Shown here: positions 1 through 6,654 of the stretch, piece by piece
How positions within the stretch are numbered: position 1 is the first letter of the stretch
Layout: each line of letters opens with the position of its first letter
Origin: JANLSE01 sp031362265
GTDB lineage: Bacteria; Chloroflexota; Chloroflexia; Chloroflexales; Roseiflexaceae
NCBI GenBank assembly: GCA_031362265.1
Contig: JANLSE010000461.1
Span: 1 to 13,077 of the forward strand
Direction of reading: 5' to 3'
Length of the DNA: 13,077 nt
Position numbers and translations under genes: made by a program
The notes under the pieces: model-generated
Databases searched by the model: none
The model's input: the letters and a program-made list of their open reading frames with translations, nothing else
What the model was told of the DNA's origin: nothing

Positions 1-1
1 G

Positions 2-547
2 CGCTGGGGGCAGGAACTCCCTGATGATGGCAACCGCTATGAGATTATTGAGGGAGTGCTGTATATGACGACAGCTCCGAGCTATTTTCACCAGTGGATT
101 ATTCGGCGCTTGGATACATATATTGGCATTCCACTTGAACAACAGGGGCTAGCATATGCTGCCACAGCCCCAATCGGCCTACTCATGCCAGGTTGCGACC
201 CAGTGCAGCCCGATTTTATTCTGGTGCGCCGCGATAATGCTGGTATTATTGCCGACCGACGTATTCGTGGTATACCTGATTTGATTGCTGAAGTGCTCTC
301 GCCGGGTAACCCTGAACAAGATACTGAGATTAAGCGTCGGGTATATGCGCGCGCTGGTCTCCCTGAATATTGGATCATCCGGCCCGCAACTCGCGATGTG
401 CTTGTATGTCGCGGGCCAGATGCCGCGTTGGGCGATTACGCCATGACCCAGTTAATCAGCTCGGATGAGACCCTAAGTGCCTTGCATTTCCCTGTGCATG
501 TGCTGGTATCCGACCTATTTGCTGGCGCACCCGATACAACTGTCTAA
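2..547 (+). CDS. Uma2 family (DUF820) endonuclease, 5'-truncated
   Basis: The reading frame is open from base 2 to the TAA at 545-547, giving 181 residues with the start off the window. The GTG at base 56 is in frame but internal, because the residues before it (LPDDGNRYEIIEG) are the usual Uma2 N-terminal motif. Uma2 proteins are predicted PD-(D/E)xK nucleases. Visible motif elements are PDF near residue 70, a PDLIAEVLSPG segment near residue 97, a Lys-rich turn (EIKRR) and the GLPEYWII strand. Family members are about 180-200 residues, so only a few N-terminal residues are missing. They are numerous in Chloroflexota and cyanobacteria, and their cellular role is not established. A nuclease call rests on family membership only. 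No cognate antitoxin or transposase is visible downstream. Confidence 0.88.
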   Translation, partial: RWGQELPDDGNRYEIIEGVLYMTTAPSYFHQWIIRRLDTYIGIPLEQQGLAYAATAPIGLLMPGCDPVQPDFILVRRDNAGIIADRRIRGIPDLIAEVLSPGNPEQDTEIKRRVYARAGLPEYWIIRPATRDVLVCRGPDAALGDYAMTQLISSDETLSALHFPVHVLVSDLFAGAPDTTV

Positions 548-554
548 TACCAAA

Positions 555-647
555 GAGACACGAGACACGGAGACACGGAGATACGGAGACACGAGTTTGA
601 GTATAGGAGAGTGATCTTTACATCTCTGTGCCTCTGTGCCTCTGTGG
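555..647. repeat. Intergenic array of 8-bp units in opposed orientation
   Basis: The left part (555-593) is a tandem run of GAGACACG-type units: a partial copy, then full units at 562, 570, 578 (one change, GAGATACG) and 586. The right part (624-647) is three units of CTCTGTGC/G. Read on the other strand these are GCACAGAG, close to the left unit in rotation, so the two arms can form an imperfect, register-slipping hairpin around a spacer of about 30 bp. It fills most of the gap between the Uma2 and nitroreductase genes. No ORF of significance covers it. The function is unknown; it could be a dispersed repeat family or a transcript-processing element. Confidence 0.75.
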
Positions 648-706
648 TGAAATAGACACTACTGCCAGCTTCCGCGATTGTTTAGTTGCTTTCGATTTCG
701 CTACCC

Positions 707-712
707 AAGGAG
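707..712 (+). promoter_or_regulatory. Shine-Dalgarno that fixes the nitroreductase start
   Basis: AAGGAG lies 4 bases before the ATG at 717. The frame is open further upstream to a TTG at 678, but that segment has no family similarity and no ribosome-binding site, so 717 is the start. Confidence 0.8.
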
Positions 713-716
713 CACC

Positions 717-1364
717 ATGTTTGATCTCACATCCATCGACCACCTGTTAACGACCACCCGTTCGGTTCGCAAGCGCCTTGATCTGAATCGGCCAGTTGAG
801 CCGGAAGTGATCGAGGAATGCCTTGATTTAGCTATTCAGGCACCGAGTGGGTCGGATCGCCAGAGCTGGCATTTTGTTGTGATTACCGACCCCGAGCTCA
901 AAAAGGGGATCGGCGATCTGTATCGTACTTCGTTCATGAGTTATTATGAAGCTGGCCGTAAGGCGGCTGGCGAGAATGCGCCCAAGTCAGTTCTCGCAGA
1001 ATCATCGCTCTACCTCGCCGATCATTTCCATGAAGTGCCAGCCATGGTGCTCTTCTGCTATGAGGGCCGCATTGAGCAAGCCGGGCCAGCCGCGCAGGCC
1101 GGTATCTATGGCTCGATCCTCCCAGCGGCATGGTCGTTCATGTTGGCGCTGCGCTCACGTGGGATCGGCGCGGCATGGACAACACTCCACCTGGTGTATG
1201 AGCGCGAAGCGGCAGCACTGCTTGGGCTACCAGAGCATTTGACTCAGGCGGTGCTCTTCCCAATTGCCTACTATACTGGCGAAGACTTCAAGCCCGCGAA
1301 GCGCACACCAGCCAAGGAACGTACATCCTGGAATACGTGGAACACACGCCGCGAGAATGAGTAA
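717..1364 (+). CDS. Nitroreductase family protein
   Basis: This 215-residue protein fits the NAD(P)H- and FMN-dependent nitroreductase fold, usually about 200-220 residues, which forms soluble cytoplasmic homodimers. The FMN-phosphate-binding start RSVRKR is at residues 15-20 and the PSGSDRQSW flavin-binding segment at 43-51. The C-terminal half has the helix that packs on the flavin (SFMLALRSRGIGAAW) and the typical closing region with Pro-, Lys- and Arg-rich residues after LFPIAYYTGEDF. Substrates cannot be read from sequence; family members reduce nitroaromatics, quinones or enones, or act in cofactor metabolism. It is 29 bp upstream of the isoprenylcysteine-methyltransferase-like gene on the same strand, suggesting cotranscription. 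No clear promoter is seen in the repeat-filled gap before it. Confidence 0.9.
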   Translation: MFDLTSIDHLLTTTRSVRKRLDLNRPVEPEVIEECLDLAIQAPSGSDRQSWHFVVITDPELKKGIGDLYRTSFMSYYEAGRKAAGENAPKSVLAESSLYLADHFHEVPAMVLFCYEGRIEQAGPAAQAGIYGSILPAAWSFMLALRSRGIGAAWTTLHLVYEREAAALLGLPEHLTQAVLFPIAYYTGEDFKPAKRTPAKERTSWNTWNTRRENE

Positions 1365-1393
1365 TCACGCGATCACACTGCAGAAGGGCATTC

Positions 1394-1849
1394 ATGGCTA
1401 CAAAACGCGGTGAGGGCTGGGTTGTTGCGCAGGTCGTATTGATTCTGGCGGTTCTGCTGATACCACCAGAATTGTTCGGTGCCTATCGGCTGCCAACGGG
1501 ATCGTGGATCGTTGGTATTCCGCTGGCGCTAGTTGGGGGTGGAATCGGGCTGGCTGGGATTCGTGAGCTTGGCAAGAATCTAACGCCCTTCCCAAAACCA
1601 AAGGACGGTGCAACACTGATACAGTCGGGAATCTATAGTATTGTGCGGCATCCGATCTATGCTGGCATCTTCAGCGCTGCCATAGGATATGCGCTGCTAC
1701 GCGCAAGTATTCCTACACTGCTACAAGCGCTAGTGCTTGGGGTCTTCTTTGATCAGAAGGCGCGTTTTGAAGAGCGCTGGCTTGAACAGCAATTTCCCGA
1801 TTATGCTGGATATCGTCGGCAAGTGCGTGGGCGTATTCTGCCATTCTAA
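1394..1849 (+). CDS. Isoprenylcysteine carboxylmethyltransferase (ICMT/PEMT-like) family membrane protein
   Basis: This small integral membrane protein has 151 residues. Hydrophobic segments lie at about 10-28, 38-57, 91-105 and 107-119. The family signature is clear: LIQSGIYSIVRHPIYAG at 75-91, with the RHP triad that contacts S-adenosylmethionine, followed by the C-terminal pattern E-E-R-W-L-E...F-x-x-Y-x-x-Y...V...ILPF at 126-151. In eukaryotes the family methylates prenylated cysteine. Bacterial members of this size are of unknown substrate, possibly lipids or small thiols, so the name describes the fold and not a tested activity. The start is supported by AGAAGGG at 1383-1389, 4 bases before the ATG. 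It follows the nitroreductase gene closely and ends before a hairpin terminator. Confidence 0.85.
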   Translation: MATKRGEGWVVAQVVLILAVLLIPPELFGAYRLPTGSWIVGIPLALVGGGIGLAGIRELGKNLTPFPKPKDGATLIQSGIYSIVRHPIYAGIFSAAIGYALLRASIPTLLQALVLGVFFDQKARFEERWLEQQFPDYAGYRRQVRGRILPF

Positions 1850-1876
1850 GTGTTTGATGGCATAGCTCATATTGAT

Positions 1877-1909
1877 AACCCTGAGCGTATAGGCGTTCAG
1901 GGTTTCTTT
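1877..1909 (+). terminator. Rho-independent-type terminator after the ICMT-like gene
   Basis: AACCCTGA (1877-1884) pairs with TCAGGGTT (1897-1904) around a 12-base loop, and the right arm runs into a short T-rich tract (TTTCTTT). This suits termination of + strand transcripts from the nitroreductase/ICMT-like pair. The right arm contains the reverse complement of the stop codon of the convergent minus-strand gene. On the minus strand the hairpin is not followed by a T tract. Confidence 0.7.
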
Positions 1910-4074
1910 ACCCATGAATTCCAGCTCACCGAGGCAGGGCGCCCAAATGTCGCGGTATAGGTTGTGGTCGAACTTGGGGTGGTGACAGTCCGCGCCGAAC
2001 TGGTCGCGCTATTTTCCCAACTACTGAGTGCAACCCAGTGGCCAGTTGCATCGAGCTGTGGGTAGGCTATTAGGTTAAGCCGATAGCCTCGCCAGGAAAT
2101 GCTAGCTTGCTGATCGGCAATCTGGGTGCCATTGATCGATACTTTCAAACCACTGGGTATAGTTGTCAGAAGCAGGGGTACCTTGCCTGGCAACAAATCG
2201 CGGCTGATCGTTGTCGATGCTCCATCGTTATCGGTAGCAGTCACCCGTAGTTCTAGGTAGCTGTTGCTAGCGGCATCAAAATCCTCGGGCGCAGGCGCGG
2301 TAAAGGTGAGGCTATTGCCGCTTTGTGGGCCAAAAAACGGATGTGTATGCGCACCAACCTGCCCAGCACGATGATGCAATACCACTTCCCATCTAAATGC
2401 GGTATTGGGTAAGTTCCCATCTCGATCATCATTCGCACTGGCCTGAAGGGTAATACTATCGCCGACTCCAAATGTTGCACCCAGTACCGGTTGGTTGATC
2501 GTAATCACTGGTGGGTTATTTTCTGTATCGATTAGAAGCGTAGCTGCATTTGACAAGGCACCACTAGTATCACGAACCTGAAGCAGCGCAGTATATCTCC
2601 CACCGATTGGATAGGTATAACTGGTTGTGTTTGTACTGGTTGTTTGGGTAGTGCCATTACCAAAATCCCACAAATAGGTCAGCGCATCCCCATTTGGATC
2701 AATGCTTTCCGAGCCATCAAAGGTAACATGCACATCGCCAAACTGTGGGCTTGCGCTCAGCACCGCGGTTGGCGCACTATTCCCAATGCCAGTTGGCCAG
2801 ATACGGTGGATAGAACCAGTATCGATACGTGCATAGTACAGCGCTTGGCTACCCGCTGGCCCAAGGCCAAAGGCCATGTCAACAATCGCGCCCAGGCTGC
2901 TACCAAAGGTTACCCGATTTGCGGGTGCATTAGGGTCGATCTGAAAGATTTTCCCACAAACATAATCGGCGAAGAGATATGTGCGAGCATGAGTAGCTGG
3001 CCAGACACCATTTGGGACAATAACACCGCCTGTAATTGAGTTGCAACCGGCTGTACCAGTTCCATTATGATCATATTCGTGAATGGGGTTACGTTGCACC
3101 CCTTGTGGCGCTACGCATAGGGTACGTGTGCCATTGATATACGAGCCCTCACAGAAATTCCAACGATAATCGGCACCGAGTTCGCCGCGATCTACCTCTT
3201 CCCAGATCCCTTGACCAACATCATTAATATAGAAGAGCGTTGTTTTTCCAGTTATGTTTGGGTCAAAGGCCATACGAAATGGGTTTCGCAGGCCATATGC
3301 AAATGTTTCTGTGCAACGTGTTCCTGCTGTTGTACTACCTTGAACAGCACAGCTCGCACCAAGTGCAGCAAATGGGTTTGAAGCGGGAATACGTTGCGCG
3401 GGCGTAAGATCTGGGTTTGCGATAATCCGCAGAATCTTACCAGTAAGAACATTCAAATCTCTTGTGGCGTCATTTGTACCACCGCAGCCACCACCAGCAT
3501 AATCACAGCCACCATCGCCAATTGAGATATATAAGTAGCTATCATTCCCAAAATGGAGATCACCACCATTATGGTTGCCATTCGGCGATGGCATCTTATC
3601 GATCAGGATGCGTTCGCTAGTAAGATCAGCTATTCCATTGGCAGCAAGAGTAAAGCGACTGACGCGATTCACCGGGCTTGAGGGGGCATTATCAATACAT
3701 GTATTGGCCCATTTATAGGTATAGTAGAGATAGAAGTAGCGATTAAAGGCAAACTGTGGATCAAGTGCAATGCCAAGTAAACCACGTTCACTATTTGAGC
3801 AGATACGCGTTGTAAGATCAAGCACAGCTGCAGAACGTAGCGTTAGTCTCGCATCAGTTGCTATATCCACAAGGCGTAGCTTGCCAGTTTTTTCAGTCAC
3901 AAAGAGGAGCGCATTATCAGCACTGAACGCCATTGCTGTTGGCTGGCTTACAGTAACAAGCGTGGCAGACTGTGAGAATCCGCTTGGTACAGCAGCATAG
4001 ATCGTGCTTATAGGAGCCATTGCGACCACACCAAAAACAATGATCGCAATCAGCAAGTATGAATAACGTGGCAT
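1897..4074 (-). CDS. Secreted PQQ-type glucose/sorbosone dehydrogenase-like protein with PKD domain
   Basis: A 725-residue exported protein. Residues 1-28 are a Sec signal peptide (hydrophobic core, probable cleavage after IYAA). Residues 30 to about 425 are a six-bladed propeller of the soluble glucose/sorbosone dehydrogenase (GSDH) family, with NHNGGDLHFG at 167-176, ISIGDGG near 183-189, GLRNPFR at 261-267, NDVGQG at 284-289 and GADYRW at 300-305. These are the characteristic PQQ/sugar-site segments. Residues 434-516 are a PKD domain (YLWDFGNG core). About 521-625 is a further Ig-like domain and 631-710 a beta-rich C-terminal module. Ten cysteines all lie in the propeller (92 to 373), consistent with disulfides in an extracytoplasmic protein. 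The probable role is oxidation or binding of sugars outside the cell; the electron acceptor is unknown and PQQ use is inferred from the family. AGGAG at 4086-4082 precedes the ATG by 7 bases. The gene is convergent with the ICMT-like gene. Confidence 0.88.
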   Translation of the reverse strand: MPRYSYLLIAIIVFGVVAMAPISTIYAAVPSGFSQSATLVTVSQPTAMAFSADNALLFVTEKTGKLRLVDIATDARLTLRSAAVLDLTTRICSNSERGLLGIALDPQFAFNRYFYLYYTYKWANTCIDNAPSSPVNRVSRFTLAANGIADLTSERILIDKMPSPNGNHNGGDLHFGNDSYLYISIGDGGCDYAGGGCGGTNDATRDLNVLTGKILRIIANPDLTPAQRIPASNPFAALGASCAVQGSTTAGTRCTETFAYGLRNPFRMAFDPNITGKTTLFYINDVGQGIWEEVDRGELGADYRWNFCEGSYINGTRTLCVAPQGVQRNPIHEYDHNGTGTAGCNSITGGVIVPNGVWPATHARTYLFADYVCGKIFQIDPNAPANRVTFGSSLGAIVDMAFGLGPAGSQALYYARIDTGSIHRIWPTGIGNSAPTAVLSASPQFGDVHVTFDGSESIDPNGDALTYLWDFGNGTTQTTSTNTTSYTYPIGGRYTALLQVRDTSGALSNAATLLIDTENNPPVITINQPVLGATFGVGDSITLQASANDDRDGNLPNTAFRWEVVLHHRAGQVGAHTHPFFGPQSGNSLTFTAPAPEDFDAASNSYLELRVTATDNDGASTTISRDLLPGKVPLLLTTIPSGLKVSINGTQIADQQASISWRGYRLNLIAYPQLDATGHWVALSSWENSATSSARTVTTPSSTTTYTATFGRPASVSWNSWVKKP

Positions 4075-4311
4075 GACGACTCTCCTAGATCACTGGCCTC
4101 AATAGTCGATGATAATACGTGCAAACTAGCATTCCTAACCTGGCGTACTACCAGCGCTGTTGCATATCATCGGGTGCAGCGATCTCGGTTATGCTATTGG
4201 TACATGGTATATTCAATACAACAATTATAGCGCATACTACTCAGCTAATCGATGACAATTTGTTTTCATAGGCTGGCTCGTACCATTCAATATCGCACCA
4301 CTTGAGGCTGC

Positions 4312-4339
4312 TTGACGCCGGCTGCGATCAGCGTATACT
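4312..4339 (+). promoter_or_regulatory. Sigma-70-type promoter of the PHP gene, likely leaderless transcript
   Basis: TTGACG (4312-4317) and TATACT (4334-4339) are separated by 16 bases, a near-consensus housekeeping promoter. The expected transcription start is about 4345-4348, and the ATG begins at 4348, so the mRNA would have no or almost no 5' leader. There is no Shine-Dalgarno between the -10 box and the ATG. The rest of the 4075-4347 gap, divergent from the sugar-dehydrogenase gene, holds no other motif I can support; a TATTAT at 4117-4112 on the minus strand may be the -10 box of that gene but has no good -35 partner. Confidence 0.65.
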
Positions 4340-4347
4340 TCAGCATT

Positions 4348-5391
4348 ATGTACTATGAACCTGGCGCGCTCCATATGCATACGACCTTCTCAGATGGAAC
4401 TGGAAGTGTCGACGATTTGGCGCGCGCTGCACAGGCGGCTGGCCTGCGCTGGATTATTATTACCGATCATGATTCACTAGCTGGATTACCGCAGGCCGGC
4501 TGGCTTCACAATGTGCTTGTTATTATTGGCCATGAGATCACACCCGATCACAACCATTTCCTAGCGCTGAATATTCCAACCGTGGTAGATAATCAATTAC
4601 CACCGCAACAGTTTATTGATCAGGTCTATGCTGCCGGTGGTTTTGGGATTATTGCCCACCCGGATGAGCATGTTCGCAATAGCTTCAAAGATATCTACCG
4701 CTGGGACGATTGGTCAATTGATGGGCCGAGTGCGCGCGCTGGCCGTGTGGTCGGGCTTGAGCTTTGGAATCTTATGAGCGATTGGGCCGAACACGTAACG
4801 CAGCACAATAAGGAACTACTCTTCTTCCGCCCGCGAATGGGGCTTTCCGGGCCTACCGCAGATACCCTGGCATGGTGGGATCGCCTCAATATGGCCGGAA
4901 GGCGCACGTTTGGGGTCGGTGGTGTGGATGCACATGCCTTTAAGCGTCGTGCTCCATGGGGTGAGGTGGAGGTATTTCCCTATCGTTGGTGTTTTGAGAC
5001 GCTCACGAATTACCTGCTGCTCGAATCGCCCTTGGATACTGACCCATCGATTGCGACACATCAGGTCTATGGTGCATTGGTAGGTGGCCGCAGTTACTTC
5101 CTAAACCGAATCGATGGGTTGTGCCCCGATCTTGTGTTCTACGCCGAGCAGGCAGGCAGGCACTATACTGTGGGAGATACTGCCAGCCTTGCGAATGGCC
5201 CAATCACATTTGTGGCAGATACCCGCAACGATGCAATCGTCCAGATCATCCACAATGGGCATGTATTGACAAAAAGCATCCGCCAGTTGCGCCATACGAT
5301 CAATGCAGCGGGTATCTATCGGTTAGAAGGGTTCCGACGCGGGCGACAATGGCTGTATAGTAATCCGATCTATATTAAGGCTGAGGACTAA
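4348..5391 (+). CDS. PHP-domain metallohydrolase (CehA/McbA-like)
   Basis: A 347-residue protein with an N-terminal PHP (polymerase and histidinol phosphatase) metal-binding domain. Ligand motifs are in order: HMH at 9-11, SD at 15-16, TDHD at 39-42, GHE at 61-63, HNH at 68-70, IIAHPDEH at 101-108, GLELWN at 136-141 and GGVDAH at 191-196. This complete set argues for an active bi- or trinuclear hydrolase or phosphoesterase. The C-terminal 90 or so residues look like a beta-rich accessory domain of the kind found in CehA/McbA-type members. The substrate is not predictable. There is no signal peptide, so it is probably cytoplasmic. The frame stays open to a TTG at 4312, but that TTG is the -35 box of a good promoter and the family usually starts just before HxH; a weak GAGG before the TTG leaves the longer form possible. 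It lies 43 bp before tgt and is probably cotranscribed with it. Confidence 0.87.
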   Translation: MYYEPGALHMHTTFSDGTGSVDDLARAAQAAGLRWIIITDHDSLAGLPQAGWLHNVLVIIGHEITPDHNHFLALNIPTVVDNQLPPQQFIDQVYAAGGFGIIAHPDEHVRNSFKDIYRWDDWSIDGPSARAGRVVGLELWNLMSDWAEHVTQHNKELLFFRPRMGLSGPTADTLAWWDRLNMAGRRTFGVGGVDAHAFKRRAPWGEVEVFPYRWCFETLTNYLLLESPLDTDPSIATHQVYGALVGGRSYFLNRIDGLCPDLVFYAEQAGRHYTVGDTASLANGPITFVADTRNDAIVQIIHNGHVLTKSIRQLRHTINAAGIYRLEGFRRGRQWLYSNPIYIKAED

Positions 5392-5434
5392 GCGTTATGC
5401 TCTTTGGCTGTGTTAGACGCTTTGAAAGGTATTA

Positions 5435-6523
5435 ATGCTTACACTCCCGCATGGAACACTTAGTTTCCCGGCATTCCTGCCCGATGCAACGCTTGGCGCT
5501 GTCCGCGCGACCGATGCTGGCGATTTGCGTACGGCTGGCGTGCAGGCAGTAGTTATGAATGTGTTCCACCTGATGCAAAAACCAGGCTCTTCAACGATTG
5601 ATGCGTTGGGCGGCCTGCATAAGATGGCAAATTGGCCAGCGCCGATTATCACCGACTCGGGTGGTTTCCAGGCTTATTCCATGATCCGCCAGAACCCAAA
5701 ATTCGGTCGCCTTAGCGATCAAGGTATCACTTTTGAACCAGAAGGTGCTGAGCGTAAGTTCCAACTGACACCGGAAAAATGTGTTCAACTGCAGTTAGCG
5801 TATGGCTCAGACGTGGTGATTTGTCTTGATGACTGTACTCATGTAGATGATGGTGCTGCTGAACAACGCATTTCTGTGGTACGTACAATTCGCTGGGCCA
5901 AGCGCTGCCGCGAAGAGTTCGACCGCCAACTCCAGCAGCGCCGATTGCCGCCCGATCAGCGCCCACTCCTGTTTGCTGTTATCCAGGGGGGGGGCGATCT
6001 TGCACTGCGCCGCGAATGTGCCGAGGCACTGCTTGAGATTGGATTCGATGGTTACGGCTATGGTGGTTGGCCGCTCGATAGTGCTGGCAAGCTGGTTGCC
6101 GAAACATTGGCCTACACGCGCGAACTCATTCCAGTTGAGTTTCCAATGCATGCGCTTGGTGTTGGCCAACCTGGCAATGTGGTTGCTTGTGCTGCTATGG
6201 GCTACAATATGTTTGATTGCTCTATGCCAACCAGGGATGCCCGTAGTGGGCGTTTATATGCCTACCGGCAAGCGCCAACCCATCCCGATTTTCGGCTACG
6301 TGGCGATTGGTATTCCTACCTCTATATCATCGATAAAAAACATATCAAGGATGCTGGGCCAATCTCGCCCGACTGTGATTGTTATACTTGCCAACGCTAT
6401 ACGATCGGCTACCTGCACCACCTGCACAAAATTGGCGAAACACTCTATCTACGCCTCGCAACTATTCATAATGTACGCTTCATGGCGCGCTTGATGGAAG
6501 TGATTCGTAGTGAGAGCGTATAG
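5435..6523 (+). CDS. tgt: tRNA-guanine transglycosylase family protein, divergent specificity loop
   Basis: 362 residues, close to the usual 370-380 for bacterial Tgt, a cytoplasmic TIM-barrel enzyme that exchanges a tRNA guanine for a 7-deazaguanine base during queuosine formation. Catalytic elements are present: D74 in TDSGGFQ (base-binding Asp), D132 in LDDC, Q184 in VIQGG, and D261 in MFDCSMPTR (nucleophile). The structural zinc site is intact, with C314, C316, C319 and H345, the spacing of the Zymomonas enzyme. The loop after GG at 210-211 reads WPLDS where preQ1-using bacterial enzymes have LAVGE, so the base substrate may not be preQ1. The start at 5435 has AAGG 5 bases upstream. A run of nine G at 5986-5994 lies in the VIQGGG segment. 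No queC/D/E/F genes are nearby. The neighbours are a PHP hydrolase upstream and an rRNA methyltransferase downstream. Confidence 0.85.
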   Translation: MLTLPHGTLSFPAFLPDATLGAVRATDAGDLRTAGVQAVVMNVFHLMQKPGSSTIDALGGLHKMANWPAPIITDSGGFQAYSMIRQNPKFGRLSDQGITFEPEGAERKFQLTPEKCVQLQLAYGSDVVICLDDCTHVDDGAAEQRISVVRTIRWAKRCREEFDRQLQQRRLPPDQRPLLFAVIQGGGDLALRRECAEALLEIGFDGYGYGGWPLDSAGKLVAETLAYTRELIPVEFPMHALGVGQPGNVVACAAMGYNMFDCSMPTRDARSGRLYAYRQAPTHPDFRLRGDWYSYLYIIDKKHIKDAGPISPDCDCYTCQRYTIGYLHHLHKIGETLYLRLATIHNVRFMARLMEVIRSESV

Positions 6524-6645
6524 CGCAGAGCGCAGAACGCACAGCGTAACAGACCAGGAGACCTTAACGCAAAGGCGCAAAGGTGCAAAGGCGCAAATTA
6601 ACCGGACAAATATCGCGCTCCAACGCTCCAACGCTTCAATGCTTC
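6524..6645. repeat. Compound intergenic array of three short tandem repeat types
   Basis: Three unrelated tandem runs fill the 131-bp gap. At 6524-6552 there are units of about 7 bp resembling CGCAGAG, degenerating to the right. At 6566-6597 there are 8-bp units (CGCAAAGG, with one TGCAAAGG). At 6616-6645 there are 8-bp units (CGCTCCAA, CGCTTCAA). The runs are not mutually complementary, so this is not a simple hairpin. The first run starts directly after the tgt stop codon and the last ends 9 bases before the start of the methyltransferase gene. The period resembles the array at 555-647 but the unit sequences differ. Confidence 0.75.
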
Positions 6646-6654
6646 TCCGTTCAT

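Noticed and set aside
56..547. GTG at 56 as the start of the Uma2 gene
   Set aside because: The in-frame residues before it form the conserved Uma2 N-terminal motif and there is no stop upstream, so the gene is cut by the window edge.
555..647. CRISPR array
   Set aside because: Units are 8 bp and contiguous, with no spacers of unique sequence.
5847..6494. 215-codon ORF in another frame of tgt
   Set aside because: All Tgt motifs are in the main frame; this frame has no domain features.
5435..6523. Reading the divergent Tgt as a DpdA DNA-modification enzyme
   Set aside because: The protein keeps the RNA-enzyme zinc site and full Tgt length, and no other dpd genes or phage genes are in the window.
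6583..6654. N-terminal 24-codon extension of the rRNA methyltransferase
   Set aside because: These codons lie in the tandem repeat arrays and have no family counterpart. The ATG at 6655 gives the normal N-terminus.
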